64,000 bases of DNA from Norana najaformis (taxonomy: Eukaryota; Annelida; Clitellata; Crassiclitellata; Hormogastridae). Where the stretch lies: positions 45,727,304 to 45,791,303 of the forward strand of contig OZ029916.1 of assembly GCA_964023275.1 (NCBI GenBank), given 5' to 3'. Each line of letters opens with the position of its first letter. Positions within the stretch are counted from its first letter, which is position 1. The notes beneath the pieces were generated by a model that saw only the letters and a list, made by a program, of their open reading frames with translations, did no database searches and was not told the DNA's origin. The position numbers and the translations under genes are program-made. This document shows positions 33,736 to 43,993 of the stretch, in pieces.

Positions 33736-36445
33736 ATTGTGCCATACCAGTACTTTGTGATATTTGTGACATATCTCTACCAAAGCCTATTTTTTATTTT
33801 TTTAATCCGCAATGTTCAGTTTTAAGCAAGAATTCACTTGTGAACACATTATTTGGATAACATAGTAAGTTCTGCCAAAATTTTACAGAACTATTTACAG
33901 AGGTTGACTATCATTGTTGAACCATACAATATCTGATTGGATCTCTCTGTTGGCTAGGGTATTGCTTCTTCAATAACCTTCATGACAGTTATAATGTTAT
34001 ATGATTTAGTTGGTTTTATCAGCAATTTTTATTGCTACTTATTGTAATATTATTAGTGATAAACTTATTTATTGTTCAACAAGTTACATGTATATTCATT
34101 GGTTAGAATGAACACATTTGTTGGATCAGTATTGATGCTGTTTTTTTTCTAACATATAAACTTGAAAAATCTGTCTAGAAAATACTCCTCACTGTATGAT
34201 GCTTGTTATACAGTATATCGACTGAGCTGTCTAGTCACTGATCAGGAGGGGCACACAAAAAAATCTCAGTGGATCTACACAACTTTCATGAGTTATATGC
34301 CTTGGACTCAGTCTAGGGCCCCCTCCTGGCCAGATACGCTTGTGACTGCATAGGCCTATCATTTCAGTAAATTTTTTACATGAAAATAAATAGTAAACGC
34401 AGTAACCACAAAACTTTTCTTAACACCAATTTCTACTACGCTGAGGTTTTCTCTATCTTAAATTAACCAATTCAACAAAACTATATAAATGTGTGGAACT
34501 AAAAACATAGTGTCAACATAGTGTAAATATTGACAGAAAAACTTAAGGCTGCAAGAAAACAGCTGGATGCTTGGCAGAGCTAACAATTTTGCAAAACGCT
34601 CACTCTGCAATTTCTTATTTAAAATGCAAACTAATGACTTGTTCCTACGAAAAATAGCTACCGGTAGTATAAAGAATTCTATGCCGGATTTTGTCACTGC
34701 AGAAAAATTCTGTCTCCGGTTGGGGCCCCAGTCCGCAGGGGGTTGCATACTGGTTAATCCAGCTCTGGTCCTGTATATATACCTCCTCCGACTGCCACGT
34801 TCACTGAGCACAAAATGGGCCAACAGTGAGTGAACCAGTGGCGTGATGGAGGCCACTGTGGGCCCAACGAAAGTGGCTATATGAGTTGAATCCTTCGACT
34901 GGCCTTCCAAAGTTTAATTCTTTAAAGCACAATATCAAAAACATAAATAATTCTTTTGATGTCCTAAATCTTGTACATATAGAGTCGCGAAGGTGATGTA
35001 CCACTTACAAGTCTACAATGCCCAGTTACAATGCATTACATTACATTCTGAATTATGCTCATAAATCAGTAATTCCAAACAAATTACTTTAGAAACAACA
35101 CAAGCTCAGAACTTCTGCAAATACAAATGCGCCTGATTTTTGATTTCTGGGGTAGAAAAATCCAAGATAAATACTTCAGACAAAGGCCAAACCAATTCTT
35201 TAGTTTTTGAAACAGATTCCAGACAACGATAAAACTTACTTAGCACTCATGCAAATCAACTGTGGAGGTCCTAACATGCCTCTGATGTAGGTGACTACTA
35301 TAACTAACTACTTATCTTGTAAAGTAGGGCAGGGTAAGGTTAAGTAACACAAGGTAATGTAAGGTTGGGTAATGTAATATAAAGTTTCAATATACCTTCA
35401 TCCACTATGCAGTGCCACTATGAGGGTTTTAAAAGGCATTACACTAAATTCAGGTTACTAAATAAAGCTCTTGAAGACCACATTACAAGGTTACTAGAAG
35501 TAGCTTGTTTGGCTGAAGTGCGGGCCTAAGGACAAGCAACTACAGCAACATGATTTGAAGAACACTGCCAAACAGAAATAATTACCATCATTCCTGCATT
35601 GTGACATAATTTATAAATAAATCTTACTCAAATTTTTGATAAAGCGCGGTTTAAGAGCTAAGCGCACAGCACTAGCTAATTCAGAAGCTCTGTCAAGTCA
35701 GTTGTCCAGAGACATCATACGGAGAACAAATACGGTTTCCAGGAGACCAAAAAAGAAGACAGAAATTTAGATATGTGTAGGTTGAGAGGTGGGAAGATTT
35801 ACAATTAATTATCACAGACATAAGGCTCCCTAAGGTAGCCAGGTTTCGGCCCTGTAATAATTATCATGCCATGCTTGCTACTTATGGTTCTTAATACTTC
35901 ACATAACCCGGCTTCAAATGCACTTCTGAACTTTGTAAGGAGGGCATTAACAAATTTTAGTTGTATTGTATTGTATAGTTTCACAGGAAATTCATCTACC
36001 TCAATATAATATTACATTAGTTCTTTAACGTTTTCTTCAGTATCTATACATAACCGAGATATTTACGCCCATTATGCATATGGCGACTCTTCCAGTCATC
36101 TGGGCAATGTTTGCTACTGGATAATTTAACAACGTTAAGACTAGCACAAAGATTGCCTCTGTTTAGTTTCTCTGGAAGCAGTGCTACACAAGTATCTGAT
36201 TATAATTACAATACATATATAAATATGTAGAGAACAGGTTACATGTAGTACTGAATATGTTCTATGTAGGATGTAAATGCATTTCTGCATTTGAAAACTG
36301 GAATGAACTGTATTCAAAGAAAACACTGACTGGAAGCTCAGTGCAAAATCATTGCATTCAATGCAAGCAATGAAACTCTTAAGAGACGCACCAAAGAAAA
36401 AATTATAATAAAACTTAAAAGTTAAATTAAGTATTCAAACAAGAC
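33736..36445. other. Intergenic sequence, no supported gene
   Basis: AT-rich. Contains two overlapping ORFs on opposite strands near 34458-34910 without recognisable domains, and GGTAA-rich short strings near 35325-35390. I see nothing that supports a gene. Confidence 0.5.
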
Positions 36446-36569
36446 ACGTTGCTATGCAGTGGTACATCAATGACATACGTTCCTAAGCAATGGCAGATCA
36501 ACGGCACATGTTGCTAAGCAACGGGAGATCAACGACATACATTACTAAGCAGTGGTACATCAACGACAA
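36446..36569. repeat. Tandem repeat, 31-bp unit, four copies
   Basis: Unit of the type ACGTTGCTAAGCAATGGCAG followed by ATCAACGACAT. Copies begin near 36446, 36477, 36508 and 36539 with a few substitutions each. Confidence 0.75.
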
Positions 36570-36659
36570 TGTTACATCAAGGTCATTACAGAACATGCAG
36601 AAAACTCTCAAGATGATTTTAAACGACATATTCCGTGGTACAAAACTATTCCAACAACT

Positions 36660-36903
36660 GTCACACAATGGCCAATTGGTTTAAAAGAAATTGATACTAA
36701 CATAAATCCAATCAAAAACCATGTCACATAAGAAATGCTGCTGATTGGTTGAAAAGAAATCGATACCAGCACATGCAACCAATCAAAATCCATGTTACAC
36801 ATGAAATGATACTCTAATAAAACACACAACTAATCAAAATCTATGTTACACATGAAACGATATTCTAATAAAACACACAATCAATCAAAAACCATGTCAC
36901 ATA
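36660..36903. repeat. Tandem repeat, about 55-bp unit
   Basis: Central copies near 36780 and 36835 share AATCAAAATC, ATGTTACACATGAAA and CTAATAAAACACACAA. Flanking partial copies carry AATCAAAAACCATGTCACAT. Units contain CCAAT/ATTGG strings, possibly incidental. Confidence 0.65.
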
Positions 36904-37365
36904 ATACCAAACCTATAATTCTAGCTCAAAACACACAAAACTATGATTGAGCAGAATGGTTTCCTCACGGAATGGTAGAAAGGAAAACCTAAGGGAAATG
37001 ACGCACTTTTTAGATCAGCACAGGCACCACATTCCAGTGCCTTGGGGAGATTCTTATGCAAATATAATTTCTTATACAGATATACAAGCATACAAACACA
37101 CATAAAACCGACCCTGATATGAAAACAAGGCCTCAAAAGTTCCTGCCAAAGAAGCACACAAATCTTCATAAATATTTTGCACACACGACATCAGAGCTCA
37201 AAAACAGTAAGCAACTTAAACACAAAGTAACAGCTGAACAGGCAAGTTTATAATCAGCAGGAAATAAAATAAGGCTAAACCACAAATACTGCATATATGT
37301 GCTCATATGTTTATTTCCTCATATTTAAATAACAACACTAATTAAAGAAAACCAACGGTAGTTAG
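36904..37365. other. Intergenic sequence downstream of the SLC26 gene
   Basis: No coding signal. A minus-strand AATAAA lies at about 37309-37314 and could serve as a poly(A) signal of the SLC26 transcript, roughly 870 bases after its stop; this is speculative. Confidence 0.3.
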
Positions 37366-37465
37366 GACATGCAGAAGTCCATACACAGTGACCATCTCAG
37401 GCGAAGCTCGAACCTGGACACTACATTTTACAAGGCGAATGCTCAACCAATCAGCTATGTCACAC
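37366..37465 (-). mobile_element. SINE family C head fragment
   Basis: On the minus strand TAGCTGATTGGTTGAGCATTC (A box region) and GTCCAGGTTCGAGCTTCGCC (B box) are followed by CACTGTGTATGGAC. The same arrangement occurs at 42330-42490 and 63145-63320. Confidence 0.55.
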
Positions 37466-38185
37466 GAAACTAATAACTCAAAAATCAAGCCGCGTGATAC
37501 TACTACATCTGGATATGAGTAATATGATATACCATACATAAATTGTGATCTACAACATGATCATCACATACCATAAGATTTACCACATGCCAACAATTCA
37601 AAACACTTAAAGCGTCTTGAAAAGACATAAAAAACTTCTAGGCCCAACATGCTGATCAACAATAAAAATATTCCAGAGATTTCCAGAATAAAATCTTTCC
37701 ACTTAAACACTCAACAAGGCTGCAAATGCAAAACATCCCCACAAAATGCTAACATAATTTGAGACTCCAACAATCTATTCAAAGTATTTACAAATCAACG
37801 AGCTCAGAAAAGCGGAAAAAACACCAAATAAGCAGTACACATACACACATACAATAATAGTTGTATGTCACAATACAATCCCCATCTACCATAAGGCTGG
37901 CAGTGCTCAGTGAAGGTGAAACACCCATGGACACCAGGAAAATGTATGGGGCAAATGTACCTTCACTGAACCAGTGGGGAAAGACCTCTTTGGGAAGGAG
38001 TAAACACATGCAGAGAATGCTATCTTTAATGGAAAATAGTAAGAGCCAGTGGGGCAAAACACTTTAAACTAGTGGGGCAAAAAACCTAAGGGAGATAGAA
38101 TGAACTAAAATAGTCAGTTCTTTTTCCCTTACAAACTGTGTCCTGTATGTCACCCCCAAAACATGCATTTCTTGTCCAAAAATAT

Positions 38186-40435
38186 CTAGAGATTAAGAGC
38201 CAACAGGGCGTCCTGAATCGACGGATACACCGACTGTGCAATGAGTGTTTTACACTGGTCTACAACCTTCAGCTGCTGCACGAAATTGTTGGAGTAGTTT
38301 GTCAAAATAAACCGGATATCGTACTTTGAATATTCGCTATGCAGCTGAGCGAGCAACTTTGCTCCACTTGTGTCAAGGAACGGAATAGCAGAACAATCTA
38401 CAATGATGTTATGTGGCGCTCGCTTTTCGAGTTCTCCCTCGTTTATCTTGTCAGTTTTTGATGCCTCCTTCAGATCATCCTGTGTACTGACAACGCTGCG
38501 AATGCAGCTGTCGGATGGTGCTTTCCTTTCCAAATGATTAGTCACATTTTGAATCACTTCCTCCACATTACCACCATCTGTTTTCACGACTTCAAGCGGA
38601 ATGTCATCTGTTTCATTCACATTTTTAGCAACAACTGTGGTATTACCCTTGACTTTCGCTGCATCTGACTTCAGATATGATAAAGAAACTGTGGTACTAA
38701 AAAGCTGTTCCTTGAAAACATCCAAAGTGGCAAAGTAAACAGGCGATTCAAAGCGGAATATGACAGCATCTTCCATAGGCTGGCACTTGGAGTACAGCTT
38801 GTGATCCAAACAAATCTGATCCTCTTTGTTCATGCACAGTTTGACCTTCTGCGGGTGCTGCATCTGAAAATGGACCAAAACGAGAGAGAAGCCCATGCCT
38901 ATGAGAAGACCAATGTCCACCGACACAATGAGATTCGTCACAGCTGCGACGACCCATATCGCAAAGTCATACTTGTTCGTCCTCCAGTAGCTTAACCACG
39001 CGACGTAATGTGGAAAGAGCGGAATGCATGCAACAAAAATGATGCTGCTCAGAACACAGATAGGAAGAGACTGGAACAGCGGAGCAATCACGAGCATTGC
39101 GATCAAAGCGAGCAGGGCACTGATCAAGTAAGCAACCTGTGTTTTTCCTCCAGTCATTTCCATCAGAAAGCAGCGAGGCGGTGACGTGCTACCAGCAAGA
39201 CTGCAGAAGAACGCGCTTCCAATGCAGCTCAACCCATTTGCGAGCAGCTCCTGATTGTTGTCGACTGTATAGTTGTGACGCTGGCTGAACAGCTTGGCCA
39301 TCATGCCAACCATCATGAATGCTACAATGGCCAACATGAATGAGTCAAAAGCATAGTTCTTCATGTGATCGGCAGACGGCAACATCACAGCCGGAATTCC
39401 CTTCGGTATCACATTCAGGATCTTCACGGAGAACTTCGTTTCCAACTCACCAAAATGTGAAGCCACCGTGAAGATGACAACAAGGATTATGTCGATAGGA
39501 ATCGGAACTTTTAGTATCGAAGCAAACCGCTCGTTTATGCACTTCTTAACAAGAACCAGTGACACCAAGGTCAAAACTGAAATAAGAATCTGCATGAGAT
39601 TCGCATTTGGTAGGTTTAGAAATATTCCATATACACTATAGAAGTAATCACCAGGACCTACGTACCCTTTCAAAGCTGGTAAACCTAGCATGTCCCGGAC
39701 CTGATGAGTCAAAACTCTAAGGTTGCTTGCAGCGAGGTAGCCACTGACAAATGGTTCGGCCATATAGGAAACTATAAAACCAAGGTGAAAGACGCTCATC
39801 AAGACCTGGAATATTCCAGCGAGAAATGAAATGCTCACAGCAACTGAAATCTGCCCCAGTTCTTCTGGTGTGAAACCTCCATCATTTTCTGCAGTCTCGT
39901 TGTTGTTGAAAATCGAGACAGGCGACCCTGTACTGTGTTTCTTGATAGTTTCTGCAATAACAAGGCTGCAGAGCGCCATGGTTCCCATCGATACATGGCG
40001 AGATGATCCAAAGATAAAGTATACAAGAACAGGAAAGAAGGAAGTGTACAGCCCCAATATGGCTGGAACTCCAGCCAACTGAGCATAACCAAGACTTTGA
40101 GGTATGGTGACAACTCCGACACTCAATCCTGCTATTATATCACCCACGATGTATTTCTTTAGTTTATATGTTCGAACAACGTTCACAGCTGGAACCTTGC
40201 CTGCTATCCACCTCAGGACGTTCTTCGTAGTGCACTTCGTGGTAAATGCCATGCAAGTATTTCGCCAGGAGCGAGATTCTTCTGCTACACGTCCATATTT
40301 GGAATCATGTTCAGCCAAGGTTAGGCCGTGGTATGTTGATTTTCTGTTCCTCGTTTCTGATTCAGCTTCAGGAGTCGTCGCGTTAAGCAGTGGCTCTGTC
40401 TGTTCTGATGTCATGTTGGCAAACTGTTCAGGCAA
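38186..40435 (-). CDS. SLC26: SLC26-family (SulP) anion transporter
   Basis: A 749-residue intronless ORF. It has a hydrophilic N-terminus (about 1-90) and a SulP core of many membrane spans (about 90-510) carrying the family signature IPQSLGYAQLAGVPAILGLY (about 111-130) with SSRHVSMGTMAL just after. A C-terminal cytoplasmic STAS domain (about 525-749) holds the NIIVDCSAIPFLDTSGAKLL strand-helix and a long variable insert. SLC26 proteins exchange or conduct sulfate, chloride, bicarbonate or oxalate across the plasma membrane; substrate cannot be told here. Length is normal. ATG at 40435 is the first in frame. A good minus-strand acceptor (TGTTTTCTAG, AG at 40588-40589) suggests a spliced 5' UTR. 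Which paralogue is unresolved. Confidence 0.93.
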   Translation of the reverse strand: MPEQFANMTSEQTEPLLNATTPEAESETRNRKSTYHGLTLAEHDSKYGRVAEESRSWRNTCMAFTTKCTTKNVLRWIAGKVPAVNVVRTYKLKKYIVGDIIAGLSVGVVTIPQSLGYAQLAGVPAILGLYTSFFPVLVYFIFGSSRHVSMGTMALCSLVIAETIKKHSTGSPVSIFNNNETAENDGGFTPEELGQISVAVSISFLAGIFQVLMSVFHLGFIVSYMAEPFVSGYLAASNLRVLTHQVRDMLGLPALKGYVGPGDYFYSVYGIFLNLPNANLMQILISVLTLVSLVLVKKCINERFASILKVPIPIDIILVVIFTVASHFGELETKFSVKILNVIPKGIPAVMLPSADHMKNYAFDSFMLAIVAFMMVGMMAKLFSQRHNYTVDNNQELLANGLSCIGSAFFCSLAGSTSPPRCFLMEMTGGKTQVAYLISALLALIAMLVIAPLFQSLPICVLSSIIFVACIPLFPHYVAWLSYWRTNKYDFAIWVVAAVTNLIVSVDIGLLIGMGFSLVLVHFQMQHPQKVKLCMNKEDQICLDHKLYSKCQPMEDAVIFRFESPVYFATLDVFKEQLFSTTVSLSYLKSDAAKVKGNTTVVAKNVNETDDIPLEVVKTDGGNVEEVIQNVTNHLERKAPSDSCIRSVVSTQDDLKEASKTDKINEGELEKRAPHNIIVDCSAIPFLDTSGAKLLAQLHSEYSKYDIRFILTNYSNNFVQQLKVVDQCKTLIAQSVYPSIQDALLALNL

Positions 40436-40667
40436 ATGAAAAGTAGAACTCCTAGGGTAATCTTCTGGTTTGTCCAGCTTCTGCAGAAAACTCTGATCTT
40501 AAGCCAATCCAATCACTGGGATGATCACACAACTGAGTTGCTTCAAATCCATTTGCTCAAAGCTAACTGAATCAGAAGCAGAGGAACCTAGAAAACAGGT
40601 TCAGATTATATAAAATGCAAGACCTCATAATTATGACCAACACAAATGACAAATGTCATTATTTCTT
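40436..40667 (-). other. Probable 5' UTR and upstream intron edge of the SLC26 gene
   Basis: Between the ATG and a polypyrimidine-AG acceptor (AG at 40588-40589) lie 152 bases without an ATG in frame. The first exon was not located. Confidence 0.35.
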
Positions 40668-41045
40668 CAGAACTATAATAATAATAATTAGTAACTTCTA
40701 ATGTGCCGGTGTACAATGCAAAAGGCATCAATCGATGGCGCATCAAAGCCAAGCCACAATCTGGTCAATATCCAGAAAGTCAGTTCACAAGATAGAGAGG
40801 CAGCCTACAGTGGATAAGCAATTTGAAACAGTTAAGTTTTAAGATGAGGTCGAAATGACAGAAGCGACTGAACAGAACAGACAACGGGAAGGAGTTCCAA
40901 AATTTAGGTCCAGCAACCGAAAAAGCCCGTTCACCAAAAAGAATTCTTGTCCAAGGTATGACCAGAGAAAGACAATCAGATGACCTTGCAGAATAATGAT
41001 AAGTCTAGGGAATAAGGACTGATTTTAAGTAGTAGTCTAAAAAAG
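40668..41045 (-). mobile_element. CR1/L2-like LINE 3' end, same family as 1-1156
   Basis: Minus-strand sequence matches the last part of the element at the window start: CATCTGATTGTCTTTCTCTG, then GTGAACGGGCTTTTTC, CTAAATTTTGGAACTCC, and the 3' UTR with GCGCCATCGATTGATGCC. The tail is (ATT)n at about 40676-40690. Severely 5' truncated. Confidence 0.8.
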
Positions 41046-41629
41046 CAGTATCTAATTATGGGCATGTTCCACGTCCGCTTCGACTATACCCCAACTGCAC
41101 TGACTATACACAAAGCGGCATTAGTACACTGGCCCAGTATTTCTTCCACGTTTGGCGTATTCTCCGTAAAGTACTCGAAGCGGACACAAATGCGCCCAAT
41201 TTTCTTCGAAAACGGAAGCATTACCCGTAACCTTAAAGTGATTATCGTCAAAATATGGTGATGTTCACACGCTTACTTTTCAGTTTTGCAAATTGCTACC
41301 TCTATGCCCATTGAGCTTAACTGTTGTCTCTTTCATGGCAGAGCTTGCTTACTTACCTGATTGATGGGGTAGCAGCACCTACCTCCTGAAAACTACCTTC
41401 TTATTTTGTCGCTTATCGTGCGTTTCCCAGTGAATTTTACTTTCTAACTTGTATTTTAAAACTGAAGAAATTCAGTTACATATGCTAATAAATTCTCGAC
41501 ACTGGAGCGTGACAATCCACAATCACTATCTCTGCGGACGCCGACTCCACGCATTTCCATAACCACACCTTCCTACACGGACCAAACATTACACAGGATG
41601 GAGACGGCTTAATTGACGTCATGTGTTGC
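41046..41629. other. Intergenic sequence, no supported gene
   Basis: Short ORFs on both strands lack recognisable content. No tRNA-like boxes or tandem repeats seen. Confidence 0.5.
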
Positions 41630-41960
41630 ACCGCAGCGCCTATAGCTACAATCGTAATCGTAGTCGTAAACTCGTAAACAGCGCCTGTAGCTACAATCGT
41701 AAACGTTGTCGTAAACTCGAGATTTCTAAAGCTCCCAACGAAAGCTAAGTCGCAGGAACTATTCACAGGCGCTCAGTAAAAATAAAATCGATAGGTAGGA
41801 AAAGGTCAGATTCGGTTAGTAATCGTAATCGTAATTCCGAGCTTTCTACAGCTACCAACGAAAGCCACGCCGCGGAGACCAGCTTATTCACAGGCGCTCA
41901 GTCAAAACAAAATCGATAGGCAAAAGGGTTCGATTCCAGGTCAAGATCCAAAAGTCAGAC
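41630..41960. repeat. Dispersed repeat, two tandem-like copies with (TCGTAA)n start
   Basis: Two copies of CTACAATCGTAA/AATCGTAATC followed by a TTTCTA-AGCTCCCAACGAAAG block and TTCACAGGCGCTCAGT, AAAATCGATAGG. The second copy continues into GGGTTCGATTCCAGG (about 41927-41941), which looks like a pol III B box. A reverse copy interrupts the SINE at 24770-24893, and a diverged one lies at about 43500-43590. Confidence 0.6.
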
Positions 41961-42329
41961 GGAGAGACAGCGTGGCAGTTATGGGTGGTGGTGTTTGGGG
42001 TTGGAGAGGAGAGGGAGAGAGAGATAAGAGGAAGAAGGGGTGTCAGAAAAGGATCTTTGAAAGAGGAATGTTTTGAGTAAAAGGCCGATGCAGAAATTGC
42101 AAGCGGTGGAGGTTAAAGGTTAAGATCAAAGGTTAAGGTTAAGATCCAGGTTAAGATCAAAGGGTTCAGACGGCTACGGTGGGTGGTGTTTGTAATTGAT
42201 TTTATTTTAATTTAAATAATAGTTTTATTTTAATTTATTTTCAATTAATAGTTTTATTTTATTTAAATTAAATAAATAGTTTTATTATTGGTTTTCTTAG
42301 TAGTAATATTATTAGCATTAGTATTATTT
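41961..42329. other. Purine-rich and AT-rich low-complexity stretch
   Basis: GGAGAGGGAGAGAGAGA-type purine tract (about 42003-42040), GGTTAAGATCAAAG repeats (about 42110-42165), then repeats of AATAGTTTTATTTTAATTT (about 42195-42290). No gene. Confidence 0.6.
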
Positions 42330-42490
42330 CTGCATTTATTAAGCGCTATTGCATAATGACTAAGCATCAATCGATGGCACTGAGTAGTTGTGAGTGAAGG
42401 ACTTGCTCAATGTCCCTATAAGTAACCGTAAGAGGGACGGCTCGAATCCGTACTCCCGCGTCATAAAACTACATTTTGCGCCCCATAGCT
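42330..42490 (-). mobile_element. SINE family C copy
   Basis: Read on the minus strand: remnants of a tRNA-like B box (GGATTCGAGCC), GTTACTTATAGGGACATTGA, CACTCACAACTACTC, then the tail GCAATAGCGCTTAATAAATG. Shares this order with 63145-63320. Confidence 0.55.
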
Positions 42491-42860
42491 GCTTGACAGC
42501 TATGAGATCTGGAAGACCACTGAGGTCCCAAATAGTTTTTTTTTAAATTACTAGTAGACCCCCATCGGTTTAGCTTTCAGGTGCCTCATGAATATTAACA
42601 AATTTCCGCTGATAGGCCTACACAGACCATGTCAAAAACAAGGAAGTCAGATCCAGAATTAAATAACGCATAATATTTAATTTCAAGCAGCGAAAGTTAG
42701 ACGATATTTGTATTTTTAGCCACGACTCATTATCGATATAGCTCAATGCTAATTCACAAGAACAGTGGGCAAAGTACACGATTTTTTCCCCATAGAAACT
42801 CGAATGTTACGTAAATTTTACAGAAGGTTTAAATGACTCACATTTGTCGCAGTTCCCTGT

Positions 42861-42926
42861 TAAAATACCCAATATAAATACATATATATATATACACACG
42901 TATATGTATTTATATTGGGTATTTTA
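42861..42926. repeat. Perfect inverted repeat (26-nt arms, 14-nt loop)
   Basis: Arm 42861-42886 (starting TAAAATACCCAATATAAATA) is the exact reverse complement of 42901-42926; the loop is TATATATACACACG. Could be a foldback remnant or a transcript hairpin. Confidence 0.9.
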
Positions 42927-42929
42927 TAC

Positions 42930-43993
42930 ATATAATTAATTAATAGGTCACATCATAGATTAGGATACGCAGCCGATCGTTTATAACTGCCAGTAACTGC
43001 TTTGACCGTGTCACATTCAGGCCTACACAAATCATCAGTCACTCAGCAAACTACAATGATTTACTGCACAGCCGTCTGAGCCGAAAGAACCAGATTAGCT
43101 AGGTTAGTTTCAGACAGAGATTTAAAAAACGGCACACGCACTGCAAAATACCAAAATCACGGCATTTTAAGACATTGTAATCGTAAATACAGTAGGCCTA
43201 TTATTTAAATAAAATTATTGTTTTATAAACCCTATAGATACATTTAACTTTGAACCCGTACTTCCGGGTCAAAAGCCGAGCTATTTCTCCATAGAATGAA
43301 CTTCCGCCAGAATTACGACAATTGTCTGATCCATCATACGAAATTATCAACACTTCACCGTTTGCAATCAGGTCTTTCACTCAAAACAAAAAGCATTCCT
43401 TTTCCACAAACCCTATACTGAACCTTCCTCCTCCCTTATCTGACTTTCCTCTCCAATGTCAAACACCATCTAGCGTAGCGGCTTGACTGTCTGCCTGCCT
43501 GACTCTTGAATCAGTATTCCTAGAACCCTAACTCTTCCTGTCTATCGATTTCGTTTTTACTGAGCACCCGTGAATTCCCACGACTTAGAAGGCTCATTCC
43601 TTCCTCCTTTGCCTTGTCTGCCTGCTTACTTGCTTATCCCTCTTATTCAATTTTTGTCGTTTTGTCAATCTCTGTCCGAAATCTTATCGTTACTCATTCT
43701 GCATCAATTTATGTGATCATATAATTCCAGTTTCCTGTGAATTATATTCCGCATCAAGTTCTCTTTGAGATGTATCCGTCTGTATAGCTTGCTCACTTTT
43801 TGTGTCCATCTTATTTTCATAATCTTCATGACTTAATAATCATAATTTTCAGAACTGAATAGGGGTATTTACGAAATTAAATACAGTAGCGCTATAAAAT
43901 TTGATTTGATGAGATAGGTTAACCATAGAAAATTCGAATTTACACAGAGGACCGATTTTTTGGGCTGTTCTGCGGAAATTTTGTGAATTAAAA
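42930..43993. other. Intergenic region upstream of ANAPC15
   Basis: Probable promoter side of ANAPC15. Contains ACTTCCGG (about 43260-43272) resembling an ETS-factor site, and the diverged (TCGTAA)-family fragment at about 43500-43590. No TATA box or transcription start can be fixed from sequence. Confidence 0.35.

Noticed and set aside
34458-34910. 150-codon minus and 88-codon plus ORFs
   Set aside because: No domain, no compositional signal, and they overlap on opposite strands in gene-poor DNA.
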